64,000 bases of DNA from Plantactinospora sp040120695 (GTDB lineage Bacteria > Actinomycetota > Actinomycetes > Mycobacteriales > Micromonosporaceae), in contig NZ_JBEEAC010000001.1 of NCBI RefSeq assembly GCF_040120695.1, positions 62,001 to 126,000 of the forward strand, given 5' to 3'. The notes beneath the pieces are model-generated. The model worked only from the letters and a program-made list of their open reading frames with translations. It did not search any database and had not been told where the DNA came from. The stretch's first letter is position 1. Every line of letters begins with the position of its first letter. Of this stretch, positions 42,911 to 50,321 are shown piece by piece. Position numbers and translations under genes: made by a program.

Positions 42911-43050
42911 CGCACCATCATGCCGGACCCCCGGATCAGTACCGAGCGGCCGAATCCGTGCTGGAATGCGTGGTCGCCACGGATGCCCGCGCCGTCCCCG
43001 TGCCGGAGGCTCTATCTCAGGTCACCGAAAACACACACGGGAGGCACAAC

Positions 43051-43638
43051 ATGGGACGCATCGTTCTGTCCATCTTCACGACCGCCGACGGAATCGTCGA
43101 CGAGCCGCAGCGGTTCACCTTCCAGTTCGTCAGCGAGGACTCCATGCAGACCGGGCTGGAGCAGCTCCGGGCCGCCGACGCCCTGCTGCTCGGCCGGGTC
43201 ACCTACCAGGGGTTCGCCGCCGCATGGCCGAACATGACCGACGAGGCGGGTTTCGCCGACAAGATGAACAACATGCCCAAGTACGTCGTTTCGACGACGC
43301 TGGACCGGGCCGAGTGGAACAACACCACCGTGATCAGCGAGAACGTCGCCGAGACGATCGCCAAGCTGAAGGTCGAGGTGGACGGCGACATCCTGATCTA
43401 CGGCAGCGTCGGACTGGTCAGGTGGCTGCTGCGCAACGACCTCCTCGACGAACTGCGCCTGGTCACCTACCCCGTCGTGCTCGGCGGTGGGGTGCGGCTC
43501 TTCGAAGAGTCGGACGAGCCGATGGTCCTGCGGTTGGTCGGCGTGCAGACGTTCGAGTCGGGTGTGGTCCTGTCGACCTACACCCCCAGCCAGGACCAGC
43601 TGGTCGGGTCGGTGCAGGACCCCGAGGCCACCGCCTGA
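43051..43638 (+). CDS. DHFR-fold reductase (RibD_C/YyaP-like)
   Basis: This 195-residue protein has the dihydrofolate-reductase fold of the RibD C-terminal family: RIVLSIFTTADGIVDEP at the N-terminus, LLLGRVTYQGFAAAWP, KYVVSTTL, and the NADPH-binding DILIYGSVGLVRWLL. It probably uses NADPH; the substrate is unknown. GGGAGG lies 8 nt before ATG 43051, which begins the family domain; the frame is open 31 codons further left without support. Confidence 0.88.
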   Translation: MGRIVLSIFTTADGIVDEPQRFTFQFVSEDSMQTGLEQLRAADALLLGRVTYQGFAAAWPNMTDEAGFADKMNNMPKYVVSTTLDRAEWNNTTVISENVAETIAKLKVEVDGDILIYGSVGLVRWLLRNDLLDELRLVTYPVVLGGGVRLFEESDEPMVLRLVGVQTFESGVVLSTYTPSQDQLVGSVQDPEATA

Positions 43639-43770
43639 ACCGGGGCAGGTCGTCGGTAACCGGGGTTCCGGCGGCAGGCCGGGTGCGGTCTACGCACCCG
43701 GCCTGCCGCCGTCGAGGGCAGGGCGGGGCTACTGCTCGCGGTACGCAGGTTCGAGGCGGCAGCCGTCTGC

Positions 43771-44610
43771 TCAGGACCGGGCCCGTATCCGTAGCTGCGC
43801 GAGCACGACGGGGTCGATCCTGGCCGGCACCAGCCGCTCCTCCAGGTTCTCCACTCCGGCCCAGTCGGCGAGCCGATCCTCCAGCGTCGCGTCGTCGTCC
43901 GGGTGGCCCACCCTGGCGAGCAGCCGCGACACCTCCTCGGCGAGGTCACCGGTCAGGTCGAGCAGCGTCTCCGGATCGGGGCGGTCGAAGAGAATCCGGT
44001 GCAGGTCCAGCAGCCGCGCCAGCTCGGTCACCGGATCGGGATGGTCGTCCACCCGCAGGTCCACGACCACGTCGCCGGTGCCGCCGTACCCACCGCCACG
44101 GCCGACCACCAGCAGGGCGGCGCTCTGCCGGCCACGCCGGTCACCACCGGCCAGGTCCCCGGCCCGGAGCGCGCCGAGCAGCCGGTCCGGAAAGCGCAGG
44201 TCGGCGCCGCCGAGCCAGGCGTCCCGCATCTCCTCGACGACCTGTGGGCCGACCAGGATGTTGCCCTGGATCGCCCAGCCGGCACCGGCCTGCCCGCCGG
44301 CCCAGTCGTGGCAGCCGGCGCCGGTGTAGGTGGCGGCCGTGCCGTCCGCATCGACGATCCCGAGCTGGCGCTGCGGACGGCCGGCGTCGGCGGCGACCAA
44401 CCCGGCCAGCGCGTCGGCCGCGGCCAGGCCGGTACGGAGGAACGCCAGTCCCTGTGGCCGGTAGGCCAGGTTGGCGTGCGCCTGGGTGGCCAGCGCGCCC
44501 ACCTCGGCCTCGGCGGCCGGCACCATGGCACCGACACCGAGGAACTTGCTGGCGACCGCGACCCCGTGCAGCCGGCCGTCGTCGGAGCGTGCCACGATCG
44601 AGAAGGTCAC
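43771..44610 (-). CDS. DUF1028 protein (Ntn-hydrolase-like fold)
   Basis: This 279-residue protein begins VTFSIVARSDDGRLHGVAVASKF, the DUF1028 signature, with ALATQAHANLAYRP, YTGAGCHDWAGGQAG and GNILVGPQVVEEM following. The C-terminal 60 residues resemble the peptidoglycan-binding-like tail found on many members (DLHRILFDRPDPETLL). The biochemical role of the family is not established. The GTG start lies about 11 nt after a TGTAGC -10-like box and may be leaderless. It is divergent from the LLM oxidoreductase. Confidence 0.85.
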   Translation of the reverse strand: MTFSIVARSDDGRLHGVAVASKFLGVGAMVPAAEAEVGALATQAHANLAYRPQGLAFLRTGLAAADALAGLVAADAGRPQRQLGIVDADGTAATYTGAGCHDWAGGQAGAGWAIQGNILVGPQVVEEMRDAWLGGADLRFPDRLLGALRAGDLAGGDRRGRQSAALLVVGRGGGYGGTGDVVVDLRVDDHPDPVTELARLLDLHRILFDRPDPETLLDLTGDLAEEVSRLLARVGHPDDDATLEDRLADWAGVENLEERLVPARIDPVVLAQLRIRARS

Positions 44611-44676
44611 CCGGCAGAGGCTACAAGATCGGGGCGCCCGGTTGCCGGGGCCGCGGCGAGCGGGCACCATCGACCG

Positions 44677-45675
44677 GTGACCACACGCTGGGGAATGACC
44701 GTGCCGCTGGGCGGCGTACCGCTCGACGGTCACGACGCGGTCTACGACGCGCTCGCCGAGGCCGGGTTCACCGACCTGTGGTCCGCCGAGGTGGCCGGCA
44801 CCGACGCGTTCACCCCGCTGGCGCTCGCCGCAGCCTGGCAGCCGTCGCTGCGGTTGGGCACCGCCGTCGCCCCGGTCTTCACCCGGGGACCCGGCCTGCT
44901 GGCGATGAGCGCGGCGGCACTGGCCGAGGCCGCCCCCGGCCGGTTCTCGCTCGGCATCGGCGCCTCGTCACCGGTGCTGGTGCAGGACTGGAACGCGACC
45001 CGGTTCGCCGAACCGTTCCGGCGCAGCCGCGACGTACTGAGCTTCCTGCGGGCGGCGCTGCGGGGCGAGACGGTCGACGAGGTCTACGACACCTTCACCG
45101 TGCGGCGGTTCCGGTTGGAGCGGCCGCCGGCCGTACCGCCGCCGATCCTGCTGGCGGCGCTGCGTCCCCGGATGCTGCGGCTGGCCGCCGCCGAGGCGGA
45201 CGGGACGATCCTCAACTGGCTGGCCGACGACGACGTACCGAAGGTGATCGCCACGCTGGGCGAGCGCCGTCCCGGCTTCGAGGTGGCCGCCCGGATCTTC
45301 GTCTGCCCGACCGAGGACGCCGGGTACGCCCGGAAGCTGGCCCGCCGGCTGATCACCACCTACCTGACCGTTCCGGCGTACGCGGATTTCCACCGCTGGC
45401 TCGGCCGGGAGGCGGTGCTCGCTCCGATGTGGCGGGCCTGGGCGGCCGGTGACCGTCGGGGTGCCGCCGAGCTGGTCCCGGACGAGCTGGTCGACGAACT
45501 GGTCGTGCACGGCAGCCCGGAGACGTGCCGGACGCGGATCGAGCGCTACGTGGCAGCCGGGGTCGACGTTCCGGTGCTGGCCCTGCTGCCCACCCCGGAG
45601 GTCACGGCCGGCGGCGCCGCCGCGCTGACCACCCTGCTCGCGCAGCTCGGCCCGGCGACGACGCCCTCGGGCTGA
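44677..45675 (+). CDS. LLM-class flavin/F420-dependent oxidoreductase
   Basis: This 332-residue protein has the luciferase-like monooxygenase TIM barrel (WGMTVPLGGV, EAGFTDLWSAEVAGTDAFT, LGTAVAPVFTRGP, GRFSLGIGASSPVLVQDWN). The SPVLVQDWN segment is typical of the F420-dependent group common in actinomycetes. The GTG start leaves 66 bp to the divergent DUF1028 gene. The substrate is unknown. Confidence 0.88.
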   Translation: MTTRWGMTVPLGGVPLDGHDAVYDALAEAGFTDLWSAEVAGTDAFTPLALAAAWQPSLRLGTAVAPVFTRGPGLLAMSAAALAEAAPGRFSLGIGASSPVLVQDWNATRFAEPFRRSRDVLSFLRAALRGETVDEVYDTFTVRRFRLERPPAVPPPILLAALRPRMLRLAAAEADGTILNWLADDDVPKVIATLGERRPGFEVAARIFVCPTEDAGYARKLARRLITTYLTVPAYADFHRWLGREAVLAPMWRAWAAGDRRGAAELVPDELVDELVVHGSPETCRTRIERYVAAGVDVPVLALLPTPEVTAGGAAALTTLLAQLGPATTPSG

Positions 45676-45764
45676 CCACCCGGACCGCCCGCTCGGCATC
45701 GTTGCTCCTCGGTGGCGTCACCGTGGTGGCCGGTAGCGTGGCGCCGCACGTCCGCAAGGGCTGG

Positions 45765-48116
45765 TCAACGCCGCCAGCGGAGCGGGCCGGGATGCAGCGA
45801 CCAGAGCAGCCGGCGCCACCACGGCCGGTCGGCGCGGAGTTCCGCCGCGTACGCCACCGCCAGTTCACCGGCCCGCCGAGCCTGGTCGTCGGTGGCGTTG
45901 CCGGGCGCGAACGCGGCCAGGTTGACCAGCGCGGCCAGGTCGTCGACGGCCGGCGCCGCCGGGCGGAGCGCTCCGGGGCGGACCGGCTGCTCGGGAACGC
46001 CGTCGGGCGCCCGCCCCGCCTCCGCCGCTCGGCGCAGGGTGGACCTGGCGTGCTCGGCGACCTCGGTGGCCGCCAGATGATCCGGCACCGGCCGCCCGGC
46101 CAGCCGCAACGCGTCGGTCACCTCCCGCCAGGCTCCGGCGATCCGCTGGGCCGGCGGCCCCTCGGTGAGTCGGCGGCGACGCATGCCCCGGCGCATGCCG
46201 ACGATCAGGGTGGCCAGCCCGGCGAGCAGGAGCAGCAGCCCGCCGATACCGCCGCCGACCAGGACCGGGGTGCCGAGGCCACCCCGGTCCGGCGCCGCCT
46301 GCGGGCCGGGCGTGCCGCTCGGGGTGGCCGCCGGAGTCTGCGACGCCTCGTCCGGCGGCGGCGTGGGATCCTCCGGCTCCGGCTTGAAGTCCCGCTCCAC
46401 CGGCTTTGGTCGGGTGTTCGGCTTCGGCAACGGGTCGAACGCCACCCAGCCGAGGCCGTCGAAGAGCACCTCGGGCCAGGCGAGGGCGTCCGCGCCGCGC
46501 ACCGGTCCGGTGCCGGTCGGCGACCGGAAACCGACCACCACCCGGGTGGGCAGCCCGATCATCCGGCCGAGTACCGCGAAGGAGGCGGCGAACTGCTCCG
46601 AGGTGCCCCGCTGCCCACCGCCGTTGCCCGGACCGAAGAGGAAGAAGTTGAGGTTGGGATAGGCGTGCCCGCTCGGCGCGTCGGCTACCACCCGGTAGTG
46701 CTCGGCGAGGAACCTCTCGATCGCGTCGGCCCGGGCGTACGGCGCGCCGTTCTCCTCGGCGAGATGGGCGGCTAGCTGCTGCATCTGTTCCGGCGCACCC
46801 GGCTCGACCCTGAGGAACCGGGCCACCTCGTCGCCGGCCGGCACGCCGGCCGAGGGCAGCAGGCTGTAGTCGGGGCTCTCCTGTCGGGAGGTGACCGAGT
46901 AGGTCAGCCCGGCCGTCAGCCCCTCCGGCCGGATCAGCGTCCCACTCTCCTGGTCGTACGCGACCCGGGCGCCGGTCACCTCACGCGGGGTGGGTACCGC
47001 AGGCAGCAACTTGCCGGTCAGTCCGTCGATGGTGATCTGCTGCACCACCTGCCTCACCCGGCTGTCGGGCAGCGGCTCCGGCTCGGGCAGCACCCGTCCC
47101 GCGTTCCGGTACGTCGCGCCGACCCGCCAGGTCACCCCGTCGTAGTCGCCGAGCACGGCGAGCCGGATCCGCTGGCCGGGTCCCGGACCCTCCTCCTCGG
47201 CCGGCTCCGCGCCGTCGCCGGCCGGGGTCGGCGTGGCGGTGCTGGCCGCCGGCGGGCCGCCCGCGACGGTGGCCACGTCGAGCAGCTTCTGGTCCGGGTT
47301 CAGCGCCCAGCCGGAGATCCGGATCAGCGGATTCTCGTCGAGGCTGTCCACCTGCGGCGGTTGGACGTAGCGGCGCGGGTCGACCGGGGTGGTGCCGACC
47401 TGCCGGGCCACGACGGGCGCCACCAGCACGGTGAGGCCGAGCACCACCACCACGCCCAGTGCGGTACCGGCCAGGGTGCGGGCCCGCATCGCGGCCCTGA
47501 CCCCCGGACCCAGCTCAGCGGCCGGATCGGGGTCGCGGCGGTGCTCCGGCGGAGCCGGCGGTGCGCCGGCAGCCAGGGCCAGCGCACCGGCGGCGGCGAA
47601 CGCCACGGTCAGCCAGGGTGTCGAGTCGGCGTTCGGGCCCACGACGTAGAGCGCGCCCGCGTACAGGGCAGCCGGGGCGGTCAGGCCGAGCAGCACCCGG
47701 TCGGCCCGGACCCCGACCTCGGCACCGGCCAGCCCGGCCAGCCAGGCCGCGACCAGCGGCACGATCACGGTGTCCGGCGTCGGCTCGACCGGGATCAGCG
47801 CGGTGAGCAGCCGGGGGATGCCGTTGCGGGCGGCGTCGGCCGCCACCTCGCCGAGCGAGCCGGGCAGGTCGGCCCGCTGGGCGGTGAACCGGACCGCGGC
47901 GGCCGTGTAGCCGAACAGGGCCAGCACCGAGAGCGGGGCGACCAGCCAGGACGGCAGGCGCCGGGCGGCCAGGCTGACCCCGACCGAGCCGACCGCCGCG
48001 CCGAGGACGAGCCGGCTGAGCAGCGGGTCGGCGTACACCCCGCCGAGGACGGCACCGGCCAGGCCGATCATCGCCACCAGGGCCAGCGGCACCGGCAGCG
48101 TCCGGAGGAATCTCAC
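45765..48116 (-). CDS. transglutaminase-like membrane protein with degenerate active site
   Basis: This 783-residue protein has about seven N-terminal membrane segments (DUF3488/TgpA-like), an extracytoplasmic transglutaminase-like domain (about 330-570), a Pro/Thr-rich linker, one more membrane segment (GGGIGGLLLLLAGLATLIVG) and a cytosolic DUF4129-like tail. Where active enzymes have GTCEQF and HxWxEV, this protein has GTSEQF (Ser506, codon 46599-46601) and ALAWPEV (Leu545, codon 46482-46484); the Asp of FDP remains. It is therefore probably not a peptidase or transglutaminase. The GTG start overlaps the DUF58 stop (GTGA); GTG 48119 is an alternative. Confidence 0.88.
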   Translation of the reverse strand: MRFLRTLPVPLALVAMIGLAGAVLGGVYADPLLSRLVLGAAVGSVGVSLAARRLPSWLVAPLSVLALFGYTAAAVRFTAQRADLPGSLGEVAADAARNGIPRLLTALIPVEPTPDTVIVPLVAAWLAGLAGAEVGVRADRVLLGLTAPAALYAGALYVVGPNADSTPWLTVAFAAAGALALAAGAPPAPPEHRRDPDPAAELGPGVRAAMRARTLAGTALGVVVVLGLTVLVAPVVARQVGTTPVDPRRYVQPPQVDSLDENPLIRISGWALNPDQKLLDVATVAGGPPAASTATPTPAGDGAEPAEEEGPGPGQRIRLAVLGDYDGVTWRVGATYRNAGRVLPEPEPLPDSRVRQVVQQITIDGLTGKLLPAVPTPREVTGARVAYDQESGTLIRPEGLTAGLTYSVTSRQESPDYSLLPSAGVPAGDEVARFLRVEPGAPEQMQQLAAHLAEENGAPYARADAIERFLAEHYRVVADAPSGHAYPNLNFFLFGPGNGGGQRGTSEQFAASFAVLGRMIGLPTRVVVGFRSPTGTGPVRGADALAWPEVLFDGLGWVAFDPLPKPNTRPKPVERDFKPEPEDPTPPPDEASQTPAATPSGTPGPQAAPDRGGLGTPVLVGGGIGGLLLLLAGLATLIVGMRRGMRRRRLTEGPPAQRIAGAWREVTDALRLAGRPVPDHLAATEVAEHARSTLRRAAEAGRAPDGVPEQPVRPGALRPAAPAVDDLAALVNLAAFAPGNATDDQARRAGELAVAYAAELRADRPWWRRLLWSLHPGPLRWRR

Positions 48117-49267
48117 CACCGGCGGACCCCGTCCCACTCGGCCGCGAACTCCGCACCGTCGGCCGCGTCGATCACGACCAGTCCGGACGTGCCGGCGGGG
48201 CTCTGCCCGCCAGCGCCGAACACTCCGGCCACCACCGACGGGTACCCCGGGCGGAGCGCGCCGACGTAGCCGAGGTCGGCGGCGGCGCCCGGACCGGTGA
48301 GGAAGACCAGGGTGTCGCCGAGCCGTTCCTGCCGCAGCCGCAGCGTGGTGGTGCGCAGCGGGTCGCCCTCGGTGCCCTGCGGTCCCCGCACCAGGTCGGC
48401 GGCGGCGAGCCGGTCCAGGAACTCCCCGGAGCCGTCGAAGTCCGCGACCAGCAGCAGCGTCACCGGCAGGTCCTCGCGGCGGGCGGCGACCACCACCGAG
48501 GCCGCCGCCTCGCAGGCCGACTCGAACGTCTCGGCGATCCCGTCGACCCGCCCCGGATGGGCACCGGCCCGGTTGTCCAGCAGTACGACGATCCGGGGCA
48601 GGCTGGTGTCCATCTGCTCCTTGACCATCAACTCGCCGACCTTTGCGCTGCTTCGCCAGTGCACCCGGCGCAGCTCGTCACCGACGACGTACTCCCGGAG
48701 CGAGTCGAAGGTGATCGACCCCTGCGGCACCTTGTCGATCCGGCCGTCCATGCTCCGTGCGACGCCGGCCGGCACCGCCGCCAGCGAGTGGATCCGGGGA
48801 TGTACCCAGACCTGCGCGGTCTCGCCGTGCGAGCGGGCGACGGTGATCAGTCCGAACGCGTCTCGCCCGGTGACCCGCAGCGGGCCGACGTCGATCACGC
48901 CGCGCCGGAAGGTGGGGACCGGATAGCTGACCGTGGTGTCCCGACCCGGACGCAGCCGGAGCAGCGGCACCGGCACCGCGCGGTCGCCGCAGCGGTCCTC
49001 GGCGATCAGGTTGGCCGAGCGGAGCCGGGCGCTGTTGCGGACCGTCAGCGTCATGCTCGCCGGCTCGCCCCGACCCACCCGGTCCGGGTCGGCGACCCGG
49101 CTGACGTCGAGTCGGGGGCGCCAGGCGGCGTTGCCGGCGGCGCAGGCGACCGCGATGGCGGCGGTGGTGCCGAGCAGGGCGAGTTCGGGGTAGCCGAACC
49201 GGAAACCGGCGACGAGGAGGATGGCGGCGCCGACGAGGAGGCCGACGCCGCGGGAGGTGACCGTCAT
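48113..49267 (-). CDS. DUF58 membrane-associated protein
   Basis: This 384-residue protein has two N-terminal membrane segments (GLLVGAAILLVAGF and ALLGTTAAIAVACAAG), a beta-rich middle and the DUF58 core FDSLREYVVGDELRRVHWRSSAKVGELMVKE, followed by a von-Willebrand-like fold (RIVVLLDNRAGAH). DUF58 proteins are encoded with MoxR ATPases and act with them on envelope or secreted targets. It lies 10 nt after the MoxR gene and overlaps the transglutaminase gene. Confidence 0.9.
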   Translation of the reverse strand: MTVTSRGVGLLVGAAILLVAGFRFGYPELALLGTTAAIAVACAAGNAAWRPRLDVSRVADPDRVGRGEPASMTLTVRNSARLRSANLIAEDRCGDRAVPVPLLRLRPGRDTTVSYPVPTFRRGVIDVGPLRVTGRDAFGLITVARSHGETAQVWVHPRIHSLAAVPAGVARSMDGRIDKVPQGSITFDSLREYVVGDELRRVHWRSSAKVGELMVKEQMDTSLPRIVVLLDNRAGAHPGRVDGIAETFESACEAAASVVVAARREDLPVTLLLVADFDGSGEFLDRLAAADLVRGPQGTEGDPLRTTTLRLRQERLGDTLVFLTGPGAAADLGYVGALRPGYPSVVAGVFGAGGQSPAGTSGLVVIDAADGAEFAAEWDGVRRW

Positions 49268-49277
49268 GACGCCGGGC

Positions 49278-50273
49278 TCAGGTGCCGGCCGAGGCGAGCT
49301 GGCCCGACGGGAGCGGCACCGGCACCGACGCGACCGCCTCGTGCAGCACCTCGGTCGCGGTGACGCCCCGGACCTGGGCGTCGGGGGAGAGCAGGATCCG
49401 GTGTGCGAAGACCGGCTCGGTGAGCGTCTTGAGGTCTTCGGGAAGGATCCAGCCCCGCCCGTCGATCAGGGCGTACGCGCAGGCCGCCCGGGTCAGCGCG
49501 ATCACACCCCGGGGGCTGACCCCGACCCGGACCTGCGGGTGGGTACGGGTCGCCGCCGCCAGCCGGACCGCGTACGCGTAGAGCGGATCGGCGATGTGCA
49601 CCCGCTGGGCCATCCGGACCATCTCGCCGACGGTGGCGGTGTCGGTGACCGGCTCCAGCGCCTCCGGCGAGCGCATCGGGGCACCGCGGAGCACCTCGAT
49701 CTCGACCGCCTCGTCGGGGTAGCCGACGGAGAGCTTCACCAGGAACCGGTCGAGCTGCGCCTCGGGCAGCCGGTAGGTGCCGTCCATCTCGACCGGGTTC
49801 TGGGTGGCGACCACCAGGAACGGCCGGGGGACCGGGTGCCGGACCCCGTCCACGGTGACGTTGCGCTCCTCCATCACCTCCAGCAGCGCCGACTGGGTCT
49901 TCGGGGAGGCCCGGTTGATCTCGTCGGCGATGACGATGTTCGCGAAGACCGGGCCGGGGTGGAACTCGAAGGCCCGGCTGGCCTGGTTGAAGATGGTCAC
50001 CCCGGAGACGTCGGCGGGGAGCAGGTCCGGCGTGAACTGGATCCGCCGCCACTGGCCGTGCACGGTCGCCGCGATCGCCCGGGCCAGGGTGGTCTTGCCC
50101 ACCCCGGGCACGTCCTCCAGCAGGACGTGCCCCTGGGCGAAGAGCGCGGTGAGCGCCAGCCGGACCACGTGCGGCTTACCCAGCACCACCGAGCTGATGT
50201 TGTCGGCGATCCGGGCGGCCAGGTTGGCGAAGCCCTGTACATGGTGCGGGGTAAGCGGCTCGTGGTTGTTCAC
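49278..50273 (-). CDS. MoxR-family AAA+ ATPase
   Basis: This 331-residue AAA+ chaperone has Walker A EDVPGVGKTTLARA, Walker B NIVIADEINRASPKTQ, sensor 1 VVATQNPVEMDGTY and the arginine-finger segment LPEAQLDRF. MoxR proteins insert cofactors or activate partners carrying von-Willebrand-type domains, here probably the DUF58 protein. The GTG start has GGGAGC upstream and follows the FN3 gene by 48 nt on the same strand. Confidence 0.93.
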   Translation of the reverse strand: MNNHEPLTPHHVQGFANLAARIADNISSVVLGKPHVVRLALTALFAQGHVLLEDVPGVGKTTLARAIAATVHGQWRRIQFTPDLLPADVSGVTIFNQASRAFEFHPGPVFANIVIADEINRASPKTQSALLEVMEERNVTVDGVRHPVPRPFLVVATQNPVEMDGTYRLPEAQLDRFLVKLSVGYPDEAVEIEVLRGAPMRSPEALEPVTDTATVGEMVRMAQRVHIADPLYAYAVRLAAATRTHPQVRVGVSPRGVIALTRAACAYALIDGRGWILPEDLKTLTEPVFAHRILLSPDAQVRGVTATEVLHEAVASVPVPLPSGQLASAGT

Positions 50274-50321
50274 GTCGTGGTGCTCCCTGTTACCGGAGGT
50301 GCTCCCTGCTACCGACGCCGG

